Source: Symbiodinium natans
Taxonomy: Eukaryota > Sar > Dinophyceae > Suessiales > Symbiodiniaceae
DNA length: 64,000 nt
Reading direction: 5' to 3'
NCBI GenBank assembly: GCA_905221605.1
Contig: CAJNDS010000352.1
Span: forward strand, 62,001-126,000
A model generated the notes under the pieces. It ran no database searches. It had not been told where the DNA came from and saw only the letters and a list, made by a program, of their open reading frames with translations. The position numbers were made by a program, and so were the translations under genes. The first letter of the stretch is position 1. Each line of letters begins with the position of its first letter. Shown here in pieces: positions 9,460 through 20,030 of the stretch.

Positions 9460-11230
9460 CCTCGGAGTCGAGACTATTTTTTGAACTCGACGAGTCGAGG
9501 CGACGTCGCGAAGTAGTAGCTTTTGTCGTAATGCAAGCTCACCCGGGCAAAGGTTAGCCTAGATTCGTTTGCCGAGATGTTCTTCTGATCTAGCCAGTGC
9601 TCTGCAGTGACTCTGCGATCTAGCCTTGCAAGCCAACTAGCAACTCGATGCGCGCGCAATCCTCCGAAGGGAATGTCGGCAGCTCTCACGCTTTGATGGT
9701 GGGACCCCCGAATTCTCGGTGGCACCGTCTGGGGGGATCTTTGGGTGCTTTTTTTGCACGGCAGCGCGCCAAGCACAAAAGGGTTCTAAACGGGCTCAAT
9801 TGCTGTAGCGACTGCCAATACATTCGAGGCTTGTGCCCGGCCGATTCCAGTCAGCGGCACCAGTGGGCCCTGCACTCAGCTCTCAGTGCGCGGTCTCGTG
9901 GTCTTGCGGTCTCGCGGCTGCCACCGACTAGCAGGCCAGCATGCTTGGCTTCAGAGTTCGCTCCCCCCCCGCACTCCCGCCCCCCCCAGCTGCCCTCCCC
10001 GCCCTCTGCCCTCTGCCCTCCGACACTTCCAGACCGCAACACGTCTCAGAAATCCCTAAGAAGCCCTGGTGTGCACAAGGCGGCATAAGGGCGGGTCGAA
10101 GAACGCGGAAGGGATGCGATCTGCCTGCTTTCTATTGGAGTGTTTACGAAAATGAGGGACCCCTAATATAGACCCACAAATCGTAGGATTCCCTTTTACT
10201 CAGGACCCCGATAAGGTACCCCTAATATCGTAAACTCCATTTCCTTTGATGTGTACATGTACCGTCCATGTACCTATCTGGAAGGCCGGCGGGCGTAATG
10301 TAATCCCCAAGACAGCTCAACATAGGAGTGCTCGCAAGGGTGGACAGAAGGATGGATAACCCTAAGTCCTAAGCCCTAAGCCACAAACCTCACGCACCCT
10401 CCCACTGCAAAAGCGGCGCGACTGCGAGCGAGCGTTGCCGCACGTCGGCATGTGTGCGCTTGTCACGACTTCCCATTCTGGCGGTCAGTCAAGGGTGGTT
10501 CTTTAGCTCCTCCTTGAGACCCCGCACACTCCCGTATAAATCGGCACCTGGGTGGGAGCAAGCTGCATGCGAATGCACTGCCATACACATCACATAGGCA
10601 TGTGGCTGCAGTCTAGGATCAAAGGTCTTGAGGCCCAAGAGCATCCCACATGCCGGCTCGCAGAACTTTGCTTCGAAGCCTTTTCGGGTGCAAAGGGTTT
10701 TGAGGCCTTAGCTCACTTTGGTGCCCCAAGGCCCAAGGTCACGATACTCTGCTGCCCAAGCCAGGTCTCACGAACGAAGGCACTCTTTTCAAGAGTGACT
10801 GTCTCCATCATGAGCCAAACCCTATGGTCTACGGCCCATGATACTCAAGCCCTCCGCACCGCGAGCTGCCAGATCTTTCATCCGTGGCAACACGGCACAC
10901 ACCGCCAGGGATGTGCGGGGGCCTCAATAGTCGCGCAGGGTTTGGAGAGATCTTCCCGATGCTTTCCGACCCGAAAGCTGTGCACCGTGCTGTGCACCGT
11001 GCTGCCCGCAGTTCCCCATAAAAAGTCCGTCTCTGGAGTTCTGTTGAAGAGTCACAGGGTGCAGATGCTGCCTATGCCAGCAGTTCATTGCCGAGGCGCC
11101 CCTGCGTTCAACTGCTGGTCTGAATAGCATTGCCCTTTCCTGCAGCGCAGCGGACCGGTACTCGATTGGTGTATCTTCTAAACAAATGAGGCCTTGTCAT
11201 GCACTCTGTTACAAGCAACGTCAGGGCGCT
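9460..11230. repeat. Macro-repeat blocks q-r-s-t
   Basis: Block q (GTCGAGGCGACGTCGCGAAG near 9492), block r (GAATTCTCGGTGGCACCGTC near 9710), block s (CTAAGAAGCCCTGGTGTGCA near 10060) and block t (GTGTGCGCTTGTCACGACTT near 10450, CAGTTCATTGCCGAGGCGCC near 11083). The same order recurs at 16980-18300 and 55140-56560, and parts of it at 24220-25300, 37080-37910 and 49205-49900. No frame is conserved enough across copies to call a gene. Confidence 0.8.
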
Positions 11231-11356
11231 GCAATACAGATGATCGCATGCCTGAGGTCCCGGAGGCGCCCCTCCTGTGCTCCTCACAACGGAACCATCA
11301 TGAAGCAACCCACAAGAGACAGCCTCGGGGGACAGTAGTTGGCTCAACTACAGTAC

Positions 11357-11597
11357 AACCCCCCGCTCTTAATAAATGTAGGAGTGGTGAGGGGTGCATA
11401 ATTGCAGGACATGTTTTCCTACAATTGCCAGTCTCCGTGTCCAGCGGAAACAAGCCGGGGTATGCGTGGCTTGCCCTGCACGAGGTAGCTGCAAAACGTG
11501 GACCCAGACGTGGGATCCTGCAATTGACACAGTCGTATCGTTGGGGGAGTGAAAACTGTAATCTACATCTTCTGCTCCCCCCCATCCTAAGCACGAT
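11357..11597. mobile_element. MITE-like element A, copy 1
   Basis: An insertion of about 240 bp starting AACCCCCCGCTCTTAATAAA and ending CCCCATCCTAAGCACGAT. It is flanked by AGTAC (11352-11356 and 11598-11602). Core copies 1 and 2 at 31520-31545 and 45275-45295 read straight through the target (AACTATAGTAC in copy 2), giving empty sites. The second copy at 19075-19319 shows clearer terminal inverted repeats. No coding capacity; the class is undetermined. Confidence 0.8.
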
Positions 11598-11984
11598 AGT
11601 ACACGTGCCTGTGGAGCGAGCCCGATGAGACCCTCTGGCATGCCCCGTGTGCCGTCGAGCATTCGGCGTGTCGGAGCCAGTGATGTTGGCACGCTGACGG
11701 CTTGAGGCGGCTCACGTGCACTACCTGAGCGTGTGCCGCGGTCGGTGCTCGGCCGGCCTGTCGCCGCTGGGCTTGCGGTGACTTGATGAATGAAGTTCGC
11801 TGAGGACCTGAGCCGACCTTTTTTGGCCGGTATGCCACGGCGTTGTGTAGTCAACTTAAGTGCAAAAAGATGCGATCTGGCTCGCTGCCGCGCAAGGAGC
11901 AGTGTTTTCCTCAAGCCAAGGAGCCTGCAGGCAGGCTGCTTGGTCAGCACCCCGGCTGCCTCACAAAGGTCCCGCGTCGCATAT

Positions 11985-12442
11985 CAGGGCAAATAGATGG
12001 GGACACCAAAGTAACAGAACAGCAACATGACCTTCGACTAGGTTCGCCAAAGGCCATCGCCCCAGCAATTCTTCGTACAATATTCCTGTTTGCGGGGCTT
12101 GCAAGATGGCCTTCGTCAAATGTCCGGGTTCACGTGGCTTGGGTATTAAGCTTCGTCGAAGGCTGGGCCTTCGTCGAAACTTCGTCTAACCTTCGTGTTC
12201 GGGTTGCCTTTGTGGCCCTCTGTGGAAGGTGTAAGCCATCGTCGAACGTTCGTGTGCCGTTTGCCTTCGTCGAAGGTTCGTGTGGCGCGGTGCCCTTCTT
12301 CAAGGCAGTTTGCCTTCGTCCAAGCTTGTTTGGTACCCTATGCGTTCGTCCAACTTCGTTGGGGCACGCGGCGACTTGCAAAGGTTCGCGCGAGCTCGCA
12401 TGCGGTTCTGCTATTCGGCTGTCCCCATGTGTTTGCCCTTTA
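11985..12442. mobile_element. MITE-like element B, 458 bp, 20-bp inverted ends
   Basis: The left end AGGGCAAATAGATGGGGACA and the reverse complement of the right end, AGGGCAAACACATGGGGACA, match at 17 of 20 positions. The flanks GCATAT (11979-11984) and GCATGT (12443-12448) form a 6-bp target duplication with one change. Core copy 2 (near 45720) reads GCATATGCAGTGC without the insertion. The interior (about 12105-12370) is full of CCTTCGTCGAAGG-like words that are nearly self-complementary. No transposase is encoded, so it would be non-autonomous; the superfamily is not assigned. Confidence 0.82.
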
Positions 12443-13667
12443 GCATGTGCAGTGCTTCGCACGTACGCAGCCCTTCGCCGCCACACTTGGCAACTTGCGC
12501 GCGCCTGACAGCGTAATGATGGCAGGGCTTCGTAAGCCAGCAGCTGTCGTTTGCGGGCGCCCTTCTCTGCGCCACCTGACGGGGCGCGTACGTGTGTTCA
12601 GGCGCCTACTCCAGACGCCTCGATCGGTCGGCCGTTTGTGGAAGCAGAGATAAGCAGAGTGTTTTCACCAAGTCTTCTTCGGGCATGACGTGAGAGGAAT
12701 GTCATACCCCATCGCCAATTCCACCTCACCAGACGACAGCTCCTGATGTCCGCACACGGGGGTCTGAATGAAGGGGGACAGCGACACCACACAGCACCGA
12801 AGTGCGAACACTCTCTGGGACCTGTGGGGGTAATTTCGGCCGGGATATAAATGTCAAGTGAGGATCCAATCCGGAAAGACCGCGCCACCTGTGTTGGCCA
12901 TTGCATGCCTTGGTTGTCTGTGTGCCCACTTCTTGAGCCAGGGCTAGATGTAGCCGCCCGGCCCGGAGCTGTGTTCCACCAGCTGGTAGACGATGGGCGG
13001 ATTGCGCAAGCGGTCGCGCACCGAAGCGAAGCTTCCGGAAGCTTTTGCCCAAGCTACGAGCCGATGCGGCATCCTCGGCCCCGGTGCCGCAACCGCCCCA
13101 ACGACACGTGCCCGGTGTCCCCTGCGTTCGCGGAAGTTTGGAGATGCCTTGGAGCCCTCGCCTTGCGAAGGGCGCTGCGGGCCGCACGGGTGCTGCCGCA
13201 GGAGCCGCAGGCTGCACAGGCTGGAGCGCAGCTCAGGCGCTGGGTGGCCGGAGGAAAAAAGCAGCACGGGCCACAGAGACCGCAGCACACATAGCTCACA
13301 CGGAGACGCCGCTGGTGCACTGTTTCGTCCTTGGCGGCGCTCGCCTGGATGCATCAGCGCTTAAACAGCACTTTCCATGCTCCCGCTTCCGCCCTTCTGG
13401 CCATGCTGCTCATCCCGCCTCCTCTTCTTCTCTGAAGTGTTCAGCAAGAAATCGCTATCGGACCTCCTAGCGCGTCCTAGCCGTCCGCGGCAGCTGTGAG
13501 TCTGTAGCGCCTGTGCCGATTGAGCGAAGGCTTGCCTTACCCGACAGATCGGCGGAGAGTCGATGGTAAACATTGCTCAAGTTCCGCATTGGTTGAAATA
13601 GATTGCACGAGCACTGCTTTTTTCCATGATGTGTCATACCCGTCTTTGTGTTGGCGAGAGTGATTTT

Positions 13668-14165
13668 GGCCCCTCACCGGGAAAGCCCCTTGCGGATTCC
13701 GGGGAAGGCCCCTTATAGCCCCTTACCGGGGACCCCTTACGGAGAAGGCCCCGTACGGGGAAGGCCCCGTACGGGGAAGGCCCCTTACGGGAAGGCCCCT
13801 TACAGGAAAGGCGCCTTGCGGTAAAGGCGCCTTACGGGGAAGGGGCCCCCTTACGGAGAAGGGGAAATGGGGCGTACCCCAGGAGCGGCCCAAAAGTGCT
13901 CGATTCCAGTCAAATGTAACAATGTAGCAGAGAAGTCATATGACCGAAATGACCATTTTCAAGTTTCGGGCATACAGCGAGGCCCCTTGCCAGGGAGATT
14001 CCCCGTAAGGGGCCTTTCCCGTAAGGGGGCCTTCGCTGTAAGGCGTAGGGAAAGCCCCTTTACGGGGAAAGCCCCTTACGGGGAAGGCCCCTCTACAAGG
14101 AGAAGGCAAGGCCACAGGGAAGGCCCCTCAGAGGAAAGGCCCCTTGGCAGGGTAAGGCGGATTAC
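13668..14165. repeat. GC-rich block of short palindromes
   Basis: Many copies of words such as CCCCTTACGGGGAAGGCCCC occur in both orientations, so the block can fold on itself. A non-repetitive stretch (about 13905-13975) lies inside. In core copies 1 and 2 (33280 and 46955) the same place holds only some 20 bases of ordinary sequence, so the block is an insertion with a small deletion or an expansion confined to copy 0. Apparent frames here (13867-14397 plus, 14076-14387 minus) are repeat-driven. Confidence 0.8.
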
Positions 14166-15123
14166 GGGAGGGCAAGCGACCGTTCCACGCGAATATACAC
14201 ATGTTTGTGAAAGTTTTGTAAATATGCGATGTGCGGCTCTCCTCGTCGTAGCGACCAGGGAAGACATGCTTGTCAACACCGCATGTCGACCGTTTGGCCC
14301 CAGTCGAGAGTTCATGGGGTTGTACTGTCGAGGGCGACCTTGGGTAAGAGCCCAAAGCCTCTTTTGTAGGTTACCTAGGAATCGCAAAAAGCCCTAATTG
14401 TCGGACATGCGCCGCATGCTGAAAGCTGCTGCCCGTGCCATGTCTGGCCATTGCGGAGGACTGGTCATGACTCATGGCTGTCATATCTGTTGCATCTGAT
14501 ACCCATTGATACCCAAAAAGCTTCATGGTGCCAGAGCAATGTTCAACCCATCTTGAAGCCTGAAGTCAAGTTGCTCAATAGCACCCAGAGTTGAAACAAT
14601 AGAGGTTTTCAGATTCCGTTCTTTTGGAGGTTACATATCGGGATGATTCACTTGTGGAGACGACCCTAAACCCTAAACACAAGCTGGAAATGCTGTCTTG
14701 GAACAACGAGTACGGCTCAAGGACCCCGGCCTCCAACCTCGCGCCATTTGGCTGTCGAGGAGTGAAAGCCTCTCGGCGTTCTTAATCTTAAACCCCAAGC
14801 CGTGTTTCCGAGAAAGGGTTGACGAACCAGACATAACCACATGCCAGCTATGCATACCTTGGGGACCAACTGAACCCTTACTACTGTCATCCGTATTAAG
14901 GTATATGAACCATAAACCCTTTTTCGGGTTCATTTGGTCCCCAAAATAATATGTAGCAGCCAGGTTCTTCTGGAGCCTCCTTGAATTTTTCATTCCACGA
15001 TGACAAAGAGTAAAAGTTTGGTTGATCTTAAGTCGCAGCACTGATAGATGCGTTGGGCTGCCACTGGAATATGTGCGTCATGCAACCGACCTGTGGATGT
15101 AGGCATCCGGAACTGCCCTTCCT

Positions 15124-15176
15124 GCCACGTGGTTTAGGGTTTAGGGTTTAGGGTTTAGGGTTTAGGGGCCACGTGG
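15124..15176. repeat. Five exact TTTAGGG units between 9-bp direct repeats
   Basis: GCCACGTGG at 15124-15132, then exactly five TTTAGGG heptamers at 15133-15167, then GCCACGTGG again at 15168-15176. The corresponding place in the copy at 7885 has no telomeric repeat. Core copies 1 and 2 carry CCCTAAA/CCCTCAA arrays close to the same point in the opposite strand sense. Confidence 0.93.
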
Positions 15177-15839
15177 TGCTGTAGTTTGTAACATGATATG
15201 TTTGGCCATGCTTGCTTGCTGCGTTGCGTGGCAGGAGCCCGCTCACTTTGACGTGATGCCACACGGCTTTTCGCTTGGCTTGGTGCAGAGCATCCTCACA
15301 GTCAGGTGGGCTTGTTTTGAAGTGGCGGCTGACATCCTGTGGAATGTGTAGAACCAACAGAGCCAGAGAGCCCCGCGGCCAGATTCAGCTAGCGAGCTAT
15401 GTTGGCTGTTGGCCAGTTCAGGCTTAGACCTTGCACCGTGGGTCCAAAATGCCCAGCTGCATTGCCGCCCAGCTGCATCGCCGCCCAGCTGCGTTGCTGC
15501 CCCAGTGTCAGCGTTTGCAGAGAACCGCCGGCTTCTACCCCGCATTCCTCGCATCAACGTGCGTACTGTAGCCACTGTAGCAGGAGCTACTCTCTAGCAC
15601 TCTGATAGAGCTCGCGCCCAAAGTACGTAAAAGCACGATCTGCCGGGTGTGCGAGCCGCGACGGGGTCAGGGTTTGCAGAGAACTGTGGGCCGGCTGCTA
15701 CCCTGCATTCCTCGGATCAACATGCATGCTGTAGCAGAACTGTGGTGGCACGTCGCACCGGGAGTGACAGCACATCTGGCTAACCTCACAACTCACGACA
15801 GCTTCCTTACTAAGAGCTCCCTAGGAGCTCGAGCTCGAA

Positions 15840-18800
15840 TGCTCGCCCCAGGGGGGCAAACCACGCAAGGCACCCAAGGCACGTAAAAGCACGATCCTCC
15901 CATGCTTCTGTGTAGGCCTAAGCCTCCTTGCAGGGTGTGCGAGCCGCCCCAGGACGGAAGAGCTCTCGAAGAGATCGAGCTCTCAGAGCTCGCGCTAGAG
16001 GCAAAGCCCGCAAGTCACCCAAAGTATCCCCCCACTTTTTCAAGTGGAGAGAGGCAGAGTTGCGGGTCCTGATGTGCCAATATCCGTCGCCATTCTTGGG
16101 TTTGTTTGGTTGGCTCCCTCGACGCATGAAAGTCCCCATTTTCCCTTCTTTTGCCTGCGTGTCCTGACTCTTCTAAGTGCAGTTATGATTGGGGTTAGAA
16201 GTAAGAAGTACCCTTAAAAACCTCCAAGTGGTTGTGAGATGCCAGAGCTGCGGAGTCTCACAGTGATGACGACTCCCAGGGACGTCAGGCACTGGCAGCT
16301 CCATTTTCCAGCCCCTCTAGTCCACGCTGTGGGCACACCCCCTTGCAGGGTGTGGGAGCGCGTAGGGAGCTTGGAATGGGCTGGAATGGGCTGAAGTCCC
16401 GAGCAGCTCCCAGGCTGCACAGCGCAAGATGCGGCAGGATGCAGGAGCACGAAGCAGGCGGTGGCCAGCAGGAAGAGGATGCACAGCCGCCTGGCATACC
16501 CTGGTCCCATGTGCTCCTGCTTGTGTGATTGCCGTATCTGTGTGGTGGGCCGCATTGTCTTCAGCGCCGCTTGTCTCCGAGCGGGAACGCGGCGTCCCGT
16601 TCTTGCCGTCCACGGGGTTGTAGTTTACGAGACGTGGTGCCCATGCTTTTAAGGCCCCTCGCAAAGTCCGAGTCCGAGTCTCGAGTGCTTTTCCTATGCT
16701 TTTCCTGCTCTGCGAGCCATGGGCCTTGAAGACCAGTGGAGCCTCCGGGATTTGGGTGCACTGCTGTGCCGCATCAAGTCCATTGGCATGCGAACATCTT
16801 CATTCGGGCGATGCCGTGCTACTCAGCATTCCTTTTTTCACCTCGGTTTGAAGGGTAAATCGATAAGATGCACGAGCTCACTTGCTTCGGTGCTCTTTTG
16901 TGCTCAATGAGAGGCCCCGTTCCCAGGTCCCTCTCACTTCTTAAGCGCCCCAAAACCAAAACCCCTCCCTGACCCTCACCTGCGCCGAATTCGTTTTTCA
17001 ACTCAGCGAGTCGAGGTGGGGTCGCGAATGAGCTTTAAAAGTAATGCAATCTCACCCGAGCAAAGGTTAGCCTAGATTCGTTCGCCGAAAAAATGCTGAT
17101 TTAGCCTGCGCTCTGCAATGAGTCAGCAGCATGGCCTTGCAAGCGGGCCAGCAACAGGATGTGCTCAGCATCCTCCTCGCGCTTTGATGGGGGGATTTCA
17201 TGAGGCGCCTCACTCCTGTGCAATCCTCATCTCGCCATGACCACCTCGACGAAGCATGTGGCTAAACTGCACTGCTCCCTGTTCAAGAGCTGCCTGAAAA
17301 CATTGCCCTGATCTCAACATGTGAAACCTAGATGTTCAGAGCACTCGGTTCGCGAATCCTCACTGGCACAGTCTGGGGGCATCTCTGGGTTGTGTTGTTG
17401 CAAAGAAGCACGCCGGGCACGAAAGGGCCCAACGCGGGCTCAATTGCTGTAGTGACTGCCAATACCTGCAAGGCTTGTGCCCGGCCAATTTCAGGATCAG
17501 TCAAGGGCATCAGTGGGCTTTGCACTCAGCTGTCAGTGTGCGTTCTCGCGGCTGCCACTGACCATCACACTGCCGCCTGGTGTGCACAAGTCGGTATGAT
17601 GGCGGGTCTAAGAACGCGGAAGGGCTGCGATCTGCACACCTTCTATGTCCTTTTGATGTGTACGTGTACCTATCTTGAAGGTCGGTGAGCGTGATGTAAT
17701 CCCCAAGACAGCTCAGAATACGAGTGCCGGCAAGGGTGGACAGAAGGCTATATAACCCTAAGCCCCAAACCCTAAACCTTAAACCCCACCTGGGCTCGAC
17801 AAGGCCTCACCGCACGCTCGCTGCACGGCGGCATGTGTGCGGCTTGTCACGACTGGTTTAGGGTTTAGGGTTTAGAGTTTATAGGGTTTAGGGTTTAGGG
17901 TTTAGGGTTTAGGGTTTCGCAAACATGGCGGAACAGTCAGTTCGAGAACAGTTGTCAGTCAGCAAGTTCGTTCTGTGTCTGGCCTTGTTCGGAGAACAGG
18001 TGCGACACATCCAGGCGAGGATTCACACAAGCCTGCTGCAAAAGGGTTTAGGGTTTAGGGTTACACCCATTCCGGTGGTCAATCAAAGGGTGGTTCTTAG
18101 CTCTCCCTTGAGACACCGGCGCACTCCGGCGTAAGTCGGCACCAGGGTGGGAGCAGGCAGGCGAAAGGAATGCCATACAGTGCCTGCAGTCGCTGCCTAT
18201 GCCAGCAGTTCATTGCCGAGGCACCCCCGCCTTCAACTGCTGGTCGGTGGTGTATCTACTATACACATGAGGCCTTGTGGCCTTGTCATCCACCGATTAT
18301 GTTAAGGCAACGTCAGGCACTGCAAAGAAGATGATCGCTTTGAGGAGGTCAGCTTGACTTTTACCGACAAAGTCAGTGCAGTGAGCTTTGAGAGACAAAA
18401 AAAAGGGCGTTCCCAAGCTGAAAAGGTTTTTCCCCCTGCGCCGTTCATTCCATACGCTCTCTGGTGCCCCCCTTTGGAATCCTTTGCACACACTTCGGCA
18501 GTTCGTCCATGACGGTTCCCTCAAGCCACGCGCGCCACTTCAGCCTTCCACGCCTTCCACCAAAATGCGGCTGCAGCGACGTTTTTCAACACAGACGACC
18601 ACTTCGAGCGTTCGAAGGCACGTTGCTGGAAGCGGACGTAGGCCTTGTGCTGTAAAATCCTACAGCCCTAAACCGCGACTAGACATGTGACTAGTTGTGA
18701 GCTCCAGGAGGCTTGAGGGGGCAGCTGAGGATCGTGGAGGTTGTCACTCGCTCGTCCAGCCTGCCTTGAGATTGTGCTTTTGCCAGAGAATGTGGTCCCG

Positions 18801-19074
18801 TGACCTCGATCACTTCACTTGGTGTTTCTAGGGTTGTTGGCCCGGCCCAAAAGGCTTTATTGGCTCATTGGTCTTGACCTGGGACAGGTGATGGCCGCGA
18901 GAACTCACCCAATGATGGCCGCGAGAGCTCACCCAATGGAGCAGCCAGAACCCTAAACCCTGTTCACTCTTAGTGCGGGCGCCGATGTTCCTCAATATGA
19001 GGCCTCCTCCTTCAGTCCAATGCTACAGTGCATCAGCTTTACTTGGGCATTGGTCTAAAGGTGGATATGGGCAG
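15840..19074. repeat. Macro-repeat blocks o-p-q-r-s-t-u-v
   Basis: Markers are block o (TGCAGGGTGTGGGAGCG near 16345), p (near 16920), q (CAAAGGTTAGCCTAGATTCG near 17060), r (CAGTCTGGGGGCATCTCTGG near 17370), s (near 17580), t (17820-18260), u (CTTCGGCAGTTCGTCCATGA near 18495) and v (CATTGGTCTTGACCTGG near 18865). The order agrees with 55140-57440. No supported gene. Fragments of TTTAGGG/CCCTAAA are frequent at block joints. Confidence 0.8.
17853..18065. repeat. Insertion bracketed by TTTAGGG arrays
   Basis: Block t is interrupted after CTTGTCACGACT. A TTTAGGG array (about 17856-17918) is followed by about 125 bases of unique sequence and a second short TTTAGGG run (18044-18063), after which block t resumes at ACCCATTCCGGTGGTCA. 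The two paralogues near 10460 and 49310 pass from TGTCACGACTT straight to CCCATTCTGG or CCATTCTGG. The unique piece holds a short frame (MAEQSVREQLSVSKFVLCLA) too small to judge. Confidence 0.75.
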
Positions 19075-19319
19075 ACCCCCCCGCGCTTAATAAATGTAGG
19101 AGCGGTGGGGTGCAGAATTGCAGGACATGTTTTCCTACAATTGCCAGTGTCCGTGTCCAGCGGAAATAAGCCGGGCCGGGGTATGCGGCTTGCCCTGCAC
19201 GAGGTAGCTGCAAAACGTGGACCCAGATGTGAGATCCTACAATTGACACAGTCGTATCGCTGGGGGAGTGAAAATTGTAATCTACATCTTCTGCTCCCCC
19301 CCATCCTAAGCACGGGGGG
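19075..19319. mobile_element. MITE-like element A, copy 2
   Basis: Same element as 11357-11597, inserted in block v. The start ACCCCCCCGCGCTTAATAAA and the end CCTAAGCACGGGGGG form inverted termini (CCCCCCGCGCTTA against CCCCCCGTGCTTA, 12 of 13). Related blocks at 52135 and 57370 pass from GATGGAT(A/G)T to CAACAGGCCTTCGCAAGC without it. The two copies are about 95% alike by eye. Confidence 0.8.
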
Positions 19320-20030
19320 CTATTAGCAGGCCTTCGCACGCTCGCCTGCAGGAAGGGCCGTCAGAGAGGGCTCAGTCGGCAAAGGGCAGACTGTTTGTAC
19401 ATTCGCGGGAGTTCCTGCGCAGGCGAAAAGACTGGTTCTGACGTGGTCCCTCCAATGATCAACGCTCGGGTACGTTGTGGTGCCGATGCCGGCGTGTGAC
19501 TGCTCTGTTGTCACTGCGCCATTGGGGTCGAGGCAACTGTACACCTGGGTCACGGGGTGACAGAATCTGCTGCTGGTAGAAGCACCCCATCTGAGCAGAC
19601 AATGACAGACGCATGAGACCTCCTGAAAATTCTTCGTCCGTCCTACATATGCAGCCTTGCCTCATTCCAGAAGATCCTAAAGGCAACGTCAGGCACTGCA
19701 GCAAACATGATGCTGGCATTGGCGGCGCCCTTTCTTCAATACCCGGGCCGAGGCCAAAGCCTTTGCATGAGGAGCTCTTGTCATCTGGGACAGACGAAGT
19801 CCGGTGCAGCTTTGAGAGGCAGCTTTCCCACAAGGCTTGGATCCTGCCGTGCCGATCATTCGCTGGGTTCGGGGCAGCGGCAGCTGAGGATCTGTGTCTT
19901 AAGCGTCGCCGAGCGGGAAGGCCACGTCCCGTCGTTGCTGTCCCGGGTAGTTTCCGAGACATAGCATGCTTATAATGAAGGCCCTTCATGAAGTGCGAGC
20001 CTGAGCCTCGAGTGCTTGTCCTGCTTTCCT
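19320..20030. repeat. Macro-repeat block y
   Basis: Resembles 50950-51430 and 51480-51770. Shared words include GTGGTGCCGATG with TGTGACTGCTC near 19475-19505, and CAATACCCGGGCCGAGGCC near 19737. Frames run in both directions (for example 19459-19989 minus), none recognisable. Confidence 0.75.

Larger units (their letters stand above)
11230..15840. repeat. Partial core macro-repeat (blocks g-n), copy 0
   Basis: Follows core copies 1 and 2 from block g (GAGGTCCCGGAGGCGCCCCT near 11255) through h, i, j, k, l and m to n (AGAGCTCGAGCTCG near 15830). It is interrupted by two MITE-like insertions, a palindromic GC-rich block and a telomeric insertion, all listed separately. Block j (12850-13570) keeps frames open on both strands through indels that are multiples of three. 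However, substitutions between copies 1 and 2 of that block fall evenly over codon positions, so I do not call it coding. Confidence 0.85.

Noticed and set aside
12851-13294. Block j frames (also 32289-32879 and 46084-46569) with indels in multiples of three, which could mean a gene family.
   Set aside because: Comparing copies 1 and 2 by hand over about 46 codons, substitutions fall about 7, 6 and 6 at the three codon positions, with many amino-acid changes. Reverse frames are equally open. This is neutral change in GC-rich sequence, not a conserved protein.
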